DNA from: a virus
DNA length: 23,742 bases
Reading direction: 5' to 3' (one strand)
IMG/VR virus record: IMGVR_UViG_3300020215_000139
Coordinates: 1-23,742 of that record
Below the pieces are notes generated by a model. It made no database searches. It saw only the letters and a program-made list of their open reading frames with translations, and was not told the origin of the DNA. This document shows positions 1 to 6,263 of the stretch, in pieces (position 1 is the stretch's first letter; each line of letters begins with the position of its first letter). Position numbers and translations under genes: made by a program.

Positions 1-2
1 CG

Positions 3-305
3 GTCGCCGGCCGGTCCTTCGTCGTTCGGCCGGCGGAGATCATCAACTGCCAGGGCCGGCGGACGCGCGCCGTCGGCCGGCTGCTCGAAGCGCGGCGGGC
101 GGCGGTCTATCTGGCGGCCGTGGGCGGCGACCTGGGAAGCCGGGCGCTGATGCGGGCCACGGGCCTGGACCAGAACACGGTGCGGCCGATCAAGCGCGCC
201 ATCGAGGACAGCCGCGAGCTGAAGGCCGAGCTGGACGCCCTGCTGGACGACATGACGGCGCAGATGCAGATGGCCCTGCGGTCGGCAGGGGCGGTGGCGG
301 CGTGA
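3..305 (+). CDS. Partial HTH-like protein, 5' end cut by window
   Basis: The frame is open from the left edge, so the true start lies upstream; about 100 residues are visible. An internal GTG at 120 is possible but unnecessary, since coding-like sequence continues above it. The visible part is rich in Arg, Ala and Leu. The stretch LMRATGLDQNTVRPIKRAIE reads like a helix-turn-helix (helix, GL turn, recognition helix with NTVRPIKR), followed by a charged helix. This suggests a small DNA-binding or replication-control protein, but I do not recognise the family. Its stop (TGA 303-305) overlaps the start of the HNH gene, so it belongs to the same operon. Confidence 0.6.
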   Translation, partial: VAGRSFVVRPAEIINCQGRRTRAVGRLLEARRAAVYLAAVGGDLGSRALMRATGLDQNTVRPIKRAIEDSRELKAELDALLDDMTAQMQMALRSAGAVAA

Positions 306-655
306 TGCCCATTAAGCCCGAGAACCGGAAGCGATACCCCAAGGCTTGGAGCTTCATCAGCCTGGAGCGGCGCTATGCTGCCGGGTGGCGATGTGAGGGC
401 TCACCTCAGTACCCCGATTGCCGCGCCGAGGACGGCGAGCCTCACCCTGTGACCGGCTCAAACGTGGTCCTGACGGTCGCGCATCTGGACCACCAACCGG
501 AAAACTGTCGGCCGGAGAACCTCCGCGCGTGGTGTCAGCGGTGCCATAACACCTATGACCTGGCCCATCGTCTCAGGAATGCGGCGGCGACTAGGCGCGC
601 GGCCCAGGCGGCAAGGCAGGCGAGTGGCGACCTGTTCGAGGACGCCGATGCGTGA
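305..655 (+). CDS. HNH endonuclease
   Basis: A 116-aa protein from ATG 305; GTG 302 in the same frame would add one residue. Visible motifs are C30 and C39, AHLDH at 59-63, N72 in PENLRAWC, and CQRCH at 77-81. This is the usual arrangement of small phage HNH nucleases: four cysteines hold a structural zinc, and the His/Asn/His set binds the catalytic metal. Such proteins nick or cut double-stranded DNA and often assist terminase or act as homing-like nucleases. Here the gene sits in the replication operon rather than beside the terminase. It overlaps both neighbours (stop 653-655 lies inside the primase gene). Codon choice is less GC3-biased than in the structural genes, which fits a mobile cargo gene. 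The family call is firm; the role is inference. Confidence 0.88.
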   Translation: MPIKPENRKRYPKAWSFISLERRYAAGWRCEGSPQYPDCRAEDGEPHPVTGSNVVLTVAHLDHQPENCRPENLRAWCQRCHNTYDLAHRLRNAAATRRAAQAARQASGDLFEDADA

Positions 656-1742
656 GCCGCTCCCTCCGCTGCCCTACAGCTGGGCCCAGGTGAAGCACCG
701 GCTCCAGCAGGATCTGACGCGCGTGCTGGAGCGGCTGGGGATCTACGACCAGCCCAAGAACGGGCTCATCACGCCCCTGAACCCGACGCGGGCCGACCGG
801 CATCCGGGGTCGTTCGTCATCTGGACCGCCGGCGAGGCCGTGGGGGCGTGGAAGGATTACGCCACCGGCGACGAGGGCGACCTGTTCATGCTCATCATGT
901 ACCTGGGCCGGCTGCAGCGTCGGATCGACGCCTATTGGTGGGCGCTGGATCACCTGGGCCTGGCGCGCGGCGAGGTCCGCACCAAGGAACAGGACGCCCA
1001 GGACCGCGACCGCATCGCCCGCGACCGCGCGGCGGCGGCCGCGAAGGAAGCCAAGAAGTCGGCGGAGAAGTCGGCCAGCCTGTTCAAGCTGTGGCTGGGC
1101 CTGCCCGAGGGGATCATCGGCACGCCGGCGGAACGCTACCTTCGCGAGGCGCGGGGCCTGCCGATCGAGCAACTGCCCTATCCCATCGGCGCCCTGCGCT
1201 GGGCGCGGGACGTGGAGTGGATCGACCCCGAGACCGGGGAGGTCAAGACCTGGTCCAACGTGATGATGGCGGCGGTGACCAAGGGGGCCAAGGTCATCGG
1301 CCTGCACCGCACCTTCCTGAAGCCGGACGGCAGCGGCAAGGCGCCGGGCAAGGCCAAGTTCATGATCGGCCCCACAGCCGGCGGCGCGATCCGCCTGACC
1401 AAGGGCAAGGGCGGACTGACCCCCGGCGAGGCGGAGAAGAAGGGGGCGCGCTGTCCGCTGATCCTGGGGGAGGGGATCGAGACCACCCTTACCCCCGCCA
1501 TCGCCCGGCCCGACTATCGCGCCTGGGCGGCGGGGAGCCTCGACCACATGGCCCTGATCGAGTGGCCCGAGTGCGCCAGCGCCGTGGTTCTGCTTCGGGA
1601 CAACGACTGGGCGCCCGAGGCGCAGCGGGCGTTCGAGAAGGTGCATCGGCACTGGGAAAAGCAGGGCGCCGGGCGGCCGGTGGCGGTGGTCTCCAGCACG
1701 TCGGGGAGCGACCTGAACGACATGGTGCGGGGGGTGGGATGA
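648..1742 (+). CDS. TOPRIM-domain primase-like protein
   Basis: A 364-aa protein. I chose ATG 648, which overlaps the HNH stop by 8 bases; the frame is open back to 555, but that part is the shadow of the HNH gene. The N-terminal third (about 20-110) contains the ADRHPGSFVIW and AWKDYATGDEGDLFMLIMYL segments typical of phage primase-like proteins that bind nucleotides or DNA. A charged Ala/Lys/Arg helix follows (about 120-155). The C-terminal half carries a TOPRIM fold: LILGEGIETT at 271-280 gives the catalytic Glu275, and RDND at 317-320 gives the DxD metal-binding pair. GSDLNDM near the end is usual for this group. It probably primes phage DNA replication together with the ATPase encoded at 3023. 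No CHC2 zinc finger is visible. Confidence 0.85.
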   Translation: MREPLPPLPYSWAQVKHRLQQDLTRVLERLGIYDQPKNGLITPLNPTRADRHPGSFVIWTAGEAVGAWKDYATGDEGDLFMLIMYLGRLQRRIDAYWWALDHLGLARGEVRTKEQDAQDRDRIARDRAAAAAKEAKKSAEKSASLFKLWLGLPEGIIGTPAERYLREARGLPIEQLPYPIGALRWARDVEWIDPETGEVKTWSNVMMAAVTKGAKVIGLHRTFLKPDGSGKAPGKAKFMIGPTAGGAIRLTKGKGGLTPGEAEKKGARCPLILGEGIETTLTPAIARPDYRAWAAGSLDHMALIEWPECASAVVLLRDNDWAPEAQRAFEKVHRHWEKQGAGRPVAVVSSTSGSDLNDMVRGVG

Positions 1743-2242
1743 GCCTGCTGCCCATGGTCACCTTTGACGTGATCGAACGTGAGGAGCTGAACCGTTGCCT
1801 CACGGCATGGGGCCACTTGATGGGCCCGTGCATCCGGCCGGCGAAAGGCTGGTCCCACGGCTTGCGCCATGATGGCGAGCTTGTCGCCGTGGTCGCGACG
1901 GACGGCCTGATCCGCCCGACCTGCGCCGGCTTCACGCGCGACCAGGCGGTGGAGTTGTCACGCGTCTGCGCCGTGCGGCGAGACCTTTGCCGCGTCGCCG
2001 TCCGACTCTGGCGGGAATTCGTGTTCCGCCAGCTGGCCGCCGGCGAGGGCTACACCTGGGCTGTCAGCTATCAGGATCAGCGCCTCCACGTCGGCGATCT
2101 CTACCGGTTCGACGGGTGGTTGCCCGTCGCGACGTCGCGCAGCGGGACCGACAAGCGAAGCGGCAAGAAGGGACGTCGAAAGGTCATTTGGGCCTGGTCG
2201 CCCGATCCCTTGGCTATGGCGGCGCGGAGGGCGGCGGGATGA
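1739..2242 (+). CDS. GNAT-fold protein, Mom-like or XF1762-like
   Basis: A 167-aa protein whose ATG at 1739 overlaps the primase stop by four bases (ATGA). The open frame extends back to 848, but that is primase shadow. The order of segments is that of a GNAT acyltransferase: VELSRVCAV strand, a helix with RLWREFVFRQL, then WAVSYQDQRLHVGDLYRFDGW. The last resembles the S-Y-x-D...H-x-G-x-x-Y-x-x-x-G-W signature of the phage Mu Mom family, which modifies adenine in phage DNA and blocks restriction enzymes. The C-terminus is Lys/Arg-rich (about 140-155), fitting nucleic-acid contact. The DNA methyltransferase two genes downstream makes a DNA-modification role attractive. The alternative is a phage GNAT of unknown substrate. 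The fold assignment is moderate and the substrate is inference. Confidence 0.5.
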   Translation: MSLLPMVTFDVIEREELNRCLTAWGHLMGPCIRPAKGWSHGLRHDGELVAVVATDGLIRPTCAGFTRDQAVELSRVCAVRRDLCRVAVRLWREFVFRQLAAGEGYTWAVSYQDQRLHVGDLYRFDGWLPVATSRSGTDKRSGKKGRRKVIWAWSPDPLAMAARRAAG

Positions 2243-2325
2243 AGCCCGACAGCACCGCAGTGATGGCTCGCCGGAACGCAGCCGATCCGGGCACGCCGCT
2301 CCTCGATGGATTGGGGGGGGGATGA
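2239..2325 (+). CDS. 28-codon mini-ORF, leader of the methyltransferase
   Basis: ATG 2239 overlaps the stop of the upstream gene (ATGA), and its own TGA (2323-2325) overlaps the ATG of the methyltransferase at 2322, so translation could be coupled through it. The peptide contains DSTAVMARRN and ends LGGG encoded by a G9 run. DSTAVMARRN closely resembles GHTAVMAQRQ at residues 11-20 of the downstream methyltransferase. The mini-ORF may therefore be a decayed duplicate of that N-terminus, or an N-terminal extension cut off by a one-base change in the G tract. No other domain is possible at this size. Confidence 0.4.
   Translation: MKPDSTAVMARRNAADPGTPLLDGLGGG
2313..2321 (+). repeat. G9 homopolymer before methyltransferase start
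   Basis: Nine consecutive G residues end immediately before ATG 2322. They encode the last Gly codons of the mini-ORF and lie where a ribosome binding site would be. One extra G would fuse the mini-ORF to the methyltransferase in frame. Tracts of this kind slip easily during replication and are also error-prone in sequencing. Confidence 0.9.
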
Positions 2326-3026
2326 CTGAGCAGCCCGCCCTGCTGCCGAGCGGCCACACGGCTGTTATGGCCCAGCGCCAGCCGACGCAGACCGATAGCC
2401 TGGACTACTTCCCGACGCCCCCTTGGGCCGCCAGGGCTGGCGCGGAGCTGATTGCGCAGCTGGACCCGGAGGGCCTGGGCGTGTGCTGGGAGCCGGCCTT
2501 CGGGGGCGGCCACATGGCCCACGGGCTGGCAGACTACTTCGGTCAGGTCTTGGTTAGCGACATCCACGATCACGACAGCCAGGGGGTGAACCTGCTGGAT
2601 TTCCTGTCGCCGGACGCCGACGGGTTCGGCGGTGGCTCAGTGGATTGGATCATCACCAACCCGCCCTTCATCCACGGCGAGGCTTTCATTCGCGCGGGGT
2701 GGAAGCGAGCCCGGCGCGGCGTCGCGATGCTGCTGCGCCTCGCCTTCATCGAAACCATCGGGCGGTATCGGCTGCACGTCGAGGACTGCCCCCTGACCCT
2801 GCTCGCGCCGTTCAGCGAGCGGGTCCCCATGGTGAAGGGGCGTTGGGACCCGGACGCCTCCAGCGCCACCGCCTACGCCTGGTTCATCTACGCGAAGGGG
2901 GCGGCTGGGCCGACCCGGTTGCAGCTAGTCCCGCCGGGGTCGGCCGCGCGGCTAGCCCGGCCCGACGACCTGGTGCGGTTCGCGGGCGCCGCGCCTCAGG
3001 GCAACCTTTTCAGTGAGCGTCCATGA
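2322..3026 (+). CDS. Phage DNA adenine-type methyltransferase
   Basis: A 234-aa class I SAM-dependent methyltransferase. Visible elements are the N-terminal DYFPTPPW segment (28-35) typical of this phage group, motif I EPAFGGG at 57-63 (SAM binding), an acidic residue after strand 2 in VSDIHDH, and catalytic motif IV NPPF at 113-116. The last marks amino-methyltransferases acting on adenine N6 (or cytosine N4). There is no target recognition domain of restriction-system size, so it is probably a solitary phage enzyme that protects DNA or alters regulation. It starts inside the stop of the mini-ORF and ends with ATGA overlap into the helicase gene. Codon use is somewhat less GC3-biased than in the structural genes. 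Target sequence unknown. Confidence 0.85.
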   Translation: MTEQPALLPSGHTAVMAQRQPTQTDSLDYFPTPPWAARAGAELIAQLDPEGLGVCWEPAFGGGHMAHGLADYFGQVLVSDIHDHDSQGVNLLDFLSPDADGFGGGSVDWIITNPPFIHGEAFIRAGWKRARRGVAMLLRLAFIETIGRYRLHVEDCPLTLLAPFSERVPMVKGRWDPDASSATAYAWFIYAKGAAGPTRLQLVPPGSAARLARPDDLVRFAGAAPQGNLFSERP

Positions 3027-4936
3027 CCAAGCCCGCCAACCCCTTCGACCAGGTCGCGGCGCTGATCCCCGATTTCGAGGACGACGCCGAAGCCCTGATG
3101 ACCCTGCGCCAGGCGGCGCGGGTCGATCCGCTGCGCGGGTGCCCGATGAACGTGGCCGCCAAGGGCGAGAACGAACATCTGATCGAGCCCGGCAAGTGGC
3201 GGGCGGAGAACTTCGATCATCCGAGGACCGGCCTGCCGCTCAACTGCCCCGTTTCGCCCCTGGGGAAGCTGGGCAAGACGTTCTTCTTCCTGAACACCCT
3301 GGGCGAGGTCCACGAGCTGACCGACAGCGCCAGCGGTAAGGGCCCCATCGACGCTCTGTTCGCCGGGCGGCCGCTCTACCTCGAATGGGCCTGGCCCCGG
3401 TGGGCGGCTCCCAAGCGGAAGGGGGAGCCCTGGTCCGTGAAGGGCTATGAGGCCGACGAGTGCCGGAGGGACCTGTTCGCGGCCTGCGCCTACAAAGGCA
3501 CGTTCGAGCTCGAGGACCGGGTGCGCGGCCGCGGGGCCTGGCGCAACGACGACGGGGGCCTGATCTACCACGCCGGCGACGCCGTGTGGATCGACGGGAG
3601 GTGGAAGCCGCCCGGGGAGCATGGGCGATTCATCTATCCAGGCCGGCCCAAGATCGGGCGGCCGGCGGAGCGGGTCGAACCGGAAGGGGAGGGCTCACCC
3701 GGCGCCATCCTGCTGGAGGCGCTGGACAGCTGGAACTGGGAGCGCAAGGGCCTGGACAGCAAGCTGGCCCTGGGCTGGCTGATGACAGCTTTTGTCGGCG
3801 GCGCCCTGGAGCAGCGGCCGGTGGCCTATGTGGTCGGCACCGAAGGGGCGGGGAAGTCCACCCTTCAGAAGCTGTTCCGGCTGCTGATGAACGGGGCGCT
3901 GCTGGCGACGTCGAACACGACGCAGGCCGGCATTTACCAGAAGGTCAAACAGGACAGCGTGGCGGTCCTGGTCGACGAGATGGAGGCCAAGAGCGACACC
4001 CGGCTTACCGACAAGATCCTGGAACTCGCGCGGATCGCCTACAGCGGCGACAAGATGCAGCGCGGGGGCAAGGATGGCGTGGGCCAGGAATTCGCCGTGA
4101 TGAGCAGCTTCCTGATGTCGTCGATCGCCATGCCGGCCGTCGACGCCCAGGACGCCAGCCGGATGGCCGTGCTCATGCTCCGAGAGCGGGAGATTCCGCA
4201 GCCCGGCGAGAAGGCCGTCGACGTGCTTAAGGAACTCGGCCTCAGGGACGGCGCCAAGGCCCAGGCCATCGGCCGCCAGCTGCTGGCGCGGGCCTTCTCC
4301 TGGTTCACCATGGAGGGCAACCGCACCCGCTGGGAACGGCTGCTGGAGGCCTTTCGCGAGGCGCTGAAGGCGGCCGGCCATGAGGATCGCTCGGCCGACA
4401 CCTTCGGGGCCCTCGCGGCCGGCTGTCACATGGCGTTGCGGGACGTCATGCCCGACGACAGCGAGCTGAAGGCCTGGGGGGAGATGCTGGAGGCCCGCAC
4501 CCTCACCGAAACGGCCACGCGCGAGAAGACCTGGCGGCGCTGCCTGACCCACGCCTTGGACGCCGTGCCCGACGCCCTGAAGCACGAAAACCTGTCGAGC
4601 GCGGGGGCGGTGCTCTCGCGGTTCGCCGAGGACGGCAAATTTTCGCTGGAGACAGTGGACAAGGTGCTGGCCAAGTGCGGCATGGCGCTCAGCTGGGAAC
4701 AGGGGGCGCCGCCCTCCTTCGAGTACGCCCGGCTGTTCGTGCCGGCCAAGAGCGCGGCCCTTCATGGCCTGTTCAAGGATACGCCCTGGGCCGGTCGCCC
4801 TGGCACGCCCGGCCCCTGGATCGGGGTGCTGCGTCAGATGCCGCGCCACCTGTGGGAGAACGGCAAGTGCCTGAAGGGGCTGGACCGCAAGGCCAGCGGA
4901 ATCTTCATCTACCTCGCGGCGGCGCTGGAGGCCTGA
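3023..4936 (+). CDS. Replicative helicase/primase-type P-loop ATPase
   Basis: A 637-aa protein overlapping the methyltransferase stop by four bases. Walker A is GTEGAGKST at 272-280 and Walker B is VAVLVDEME at 313-321. A sensor-like stretch SSFLMSSIAMP follows, then DASRM with a candidate arginine finger. This layout, with about 250 residues before the P-loop and a helical C-terminal domain, fits phage and plasmid D5/P4-like or SF3-related replicative helicases. It probably unwinds phage DNA with the TOPRIM protein acting as primase. It is the last gene of the left operon; a hairpin at 5001-5041 and a long non-coding region follow. The ATPase assignment is firm; the exact helicase superfamily is not settled from sequence alone. 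Confidence 0.8.
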   Translation: MTKPANPFDQVAALIPDFEDDAEALMTLRQAARVDPLRGCPMNVAAKGENEHLIEPGKWRAENFDHPRTGLPLNCPVSPLGKLGKTFFFLNTLGEVHELTDSASGKGPIDALFAGRPLYLEWAWPRWAAPKRKGEPWSVKGYEADECRRDLFAACAYKGTFELEDRVRGRGAWRNDDGGLIYHAGDAVWIDGRWKPPGEHGRFIYPGRPKIGRPAERVEPEGEGSPGAILLEALDSWNWERKGLDSKLALGWLMTAFVGGALEQRPVAYVVGTEGAGKSTLQKLFRLLMNGALLATSNTTQAGIYQKVKQDSVAVLVDEMEAKSDTRLTDKILELARIAYSGDKMQRGGKDGVGQEFAVMSSFLMSSIAMPAVDAQDASRMAVLMLREREIPQPGEKAVDVLKELGLRDGAKAQAIGRQLLARAFSWFTMEGNRTRWERLLEAFREALKAAGHEDRSADTFGALAAGCHMALRDVMPDDSELKAWGEMLEARTLTETATREKTWRRCLTHALDAVPDALKHENLSSAGAVLSRFAEDGKFSLETVDKVLAKCGMALSWEQGAPPSFEYARLFVPAKSAALHGLFKDTPWAGRPGTPGPWIGVLRQMPRHLWENGKCLKGLDRKASGIFIYLAAALEA

Positions 4937-5000
4937 GCTGCGCGCCTGGCCTTTCCTCGCCCAGCTGCGAGAGCCTGAAGGTTTCAAAGCCAAGATTGTG

Positions 5001-5041
5001 GGGCGTCAACCGGGCTGCGATCAGCAGCCTGGTTGACGCCC
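5001..5041 (+). terminator. 18-bp hairpin after helicase gene, no U-tract
   Basis: Bases 5001-5018 pair with 5024-5041 around a five-base loop GATCA. The only irregularity is one G-U pair, so the RNA stem is continuous. No T run follows, so it is not a classical intrinsic terminator. It could stop transcription with a factor, protect the mRNA 3' end, or, as DNA, be a protein-binding palindrome (GGGCGTCAAC...GTTGACGCCC). Confidence 0.6.
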
Positions 5042-5151
5042 GGTGAGGCGCAGCCGACCGCGCAGCGGGCGGCGGTGCGCGCCTCACACCGCCTGTTGAT
5101 CCCGCGCCCCGACCCGGACCCGGACCCCGTGATGAGGGTGTTTTAGGGCCT

Positions 5152-5162
5152 TATCCCTCCCC
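5152..5162 (+). promoter_or_regulatory. TATCCCTCCCC motif, copy 1
   Basis: Exact 11-base match to the motif found five times on this strand. This copy lies 320 bases before the small terminase ATG and upstream of the iteron-like array, so it could drive a leader through that region. Function inferred from recurrence. Confidence 0.5.
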
Positions 5163-5213
5163 GACCCGAGCCCCCTTATCGAGGAGATGGGCGGATCGTC
5201 GGCCCAGGCCGTG

Positions 5214-5449
5214 GGTTCCACGGGTTCCGGGTGAGTTCCCCGGATAGTTGAGCGCCGACAACGCCTTACCCCCGCTGACACCCTCGGAACCGGTGGAACC
5301 GTGCGTCGCCTCCTATGCAGGCGCGAGAGGGGCCGAAGCCCGCACATAGGCGAGCAGATTAGGGTTCCAAGAGTTCCATAGGTTCCACCCCTGTTAAGGC
5401 GCTGAAAAAGCGGAAAAAATGGGGAACTCGATGCGGAACCGCCGGAACC
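5214..5449. repeat. Iteron-like array of GGTTCC/GGAACC elements
   Basis: Eleven GTTCC or GGAAC pentamers occur in four blocks of alternating orientation. GTTCC begins at 5215, 5224, 5235; GGAAC at 5286, 5295; GTTCC at 5364, 5373, 5382; GGAAC at 5423, 5435, 5444. Eight are full GGTTCC/GGAACC hexamers. Spacing within blocks is mostly nine bases (others 11 and 12), giving tandem nonamers such as AGGGTTCCA. Arrays like this bind replication initiators, repressors or small terminases. Position directly before the small terminase gene and after the helicase gene allows either an origin or a packaging site. Confidence 0.75.
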
Positions 5450-5471
5450 GGCAATATAAAAGGGGCCGAAA

Positions 5472-6038
5472 ATGCAATTGCCGCTGATCCAGGGGGTGCA
5501 GCCGTCGGCCGGGCGGCGGCGTGGGCGGCCGCCAGGATCCAAGGGCAAGCGATCGGGGGACCTGCGGGCCTATATCGAGGCGGTCTATGGGGGGCTGACA
5601 CCTGGCCAGCAGATGGCCCAGGTCGGCCTGGTCACGGCGCGCGAGCTGCGCGAGGCGAAGGCCGCGGCGAAGGCGTCGGGCCTGTCGCCGCTGCTACAGG
5701 CCATGGTGACGAAGGCGCAGCTCTTGGCCCTGCAGCTGGGTTGCGAGCCAAAAGAGGCCTGGCTGTTGATGATGAAGGAGCGGGAGGGCCTGCTACCCTA
5801 TGTCCACCAGCGCCAGGCGCCGGCCGAGGGGCCGAAGCGGCCGGCGGGCGAGGGCCAGCCGACGCTGATCGTGGCCGATGTCGAGGTGTCGGACGTGGCG
5901 CATACCGACTGGGAAGAACCTGAGGTTTTTCAAGGGCCTAGCCCAACGCCCCTGCTGGAAGTCGCACAGGCGAAGTCGCACGACGAGGCGGAATCCCTTA
6001 TGCCGCAAGGGGTTGAGGGCGACGAAGCCGCTGATTGA
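5472..6038 (+). CDS. Putative terminase small subunit
   Basis: A 188-aa protein with AGGGG six bases before ATG 5472. The N-terminus is basic (RRRGRPPGSKGKR, about 15-27) and could contact DNA. A segment DLRAYIEAVYGGLTPGQQMA follows, then helices up to KEREGLLPYVHQRQAP (about 102-117) and an acidic tail. This order (basic linker, DLR..I...YGG...QQMA, LLPY..Q) is what I know from proteins encoded directly before the large terminase in alphaproteobacterial phages. The expected role is recognition of the packaging start site and regulation of the TerL ATPase. Gene position supports the call; there is no catalytic motif to confirm it. The GGTTCC array just upstream is a natural candidate binding site. 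Confidence 0.6.
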   Translation: MQLPLIQGVQPSAGRRRGRPPGSKGKRSGDLRAYIEAVYGGLTPGQQMAQVGLVTARELREAKAAAKASGLSPLLQAMVTKAQLLALQLGCEPKEAWLLMMKEREGLLPYVHQRQAPAEGPKRPAGEGQPTLIVADVEVSDVAHTDWEEPEVFQGPSPTPLLEVAQAKSHDEAESLMPQGVEGDEAAD

Positions 6039-6194
6039 AAATCAGCGGGCCGCCGGCGCTGGCGCCCAGCTGCGGCGACCTGGTCGGCCTGGGCCGCACC
6101 CCCCCGGGGGCCTCTTGACCCCCCACCCCCGAAACCGCAACCCCCCGGTTCTCCCTGGGGGGGCTGGTCCGTCGGCGATTGCACTTTTCCGGCC

Positions 6195-6205
6195 TATCCC
6201 TCCCC
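6195..6205 (+). promoter_or_regulatory. TATCCCTCCCC motif, copy 2
   Basis: Exact 11-mer, 69 bases before the TTG start of the large terminase gene. It lies in a 225-base gap (6039-6263) that holds C-rich tracts and an imperfect CCCCCC/GGGGGG dyad near 6140, and no gene. Confidence 0.5.
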
Positions 6206-6263
6206 CGTGTGAGGCGGCCCAACTTGACCCCGTCGCGAAGGGTCGGGGTTAGGGAAGCGCTTC

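Larger units (their letters stand above)
4937..5471. other. Non-coding control region between replication and packaging genes
   Basis: No credible gene is seen in 535 bases on either strand. It contains, in order: the 18-bp hairpin at 5001-5041; a tandem GACCCG-type hexamer run around 5108-5130; a TATCCCTCCCC motif at 5152; an array of GGTTCC/GGAACC elements at 5214-5449; and A-rich patches near 5404-5420 and 5452-5461 just before the small terminase gene. Candidate functions are replication origin, packaging initiation site (pac or cos) and promoter/operator. Confidence 0.6.

Noticed and set aside
848-1738. Upstream extension of the Mom-like gene frame
   Set aside because: This part is an Arg/Gly-rich shadow of the primase gene; the real start is ATG 1739 at the ATGA junction.
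5187-5234. 15-codon ORF starting at ATG 5187
   Set aside because: The GAGGAG directly abuts the ATG, too close for initiation, and the peptide is trivial.
5084-5601. Minus-strand ORFs over the iteron-like region
   Set aside because: Low-complexity Arg/Pro/Ser products without ribosome sites; the iteron repeats create the apparent coding pattern.
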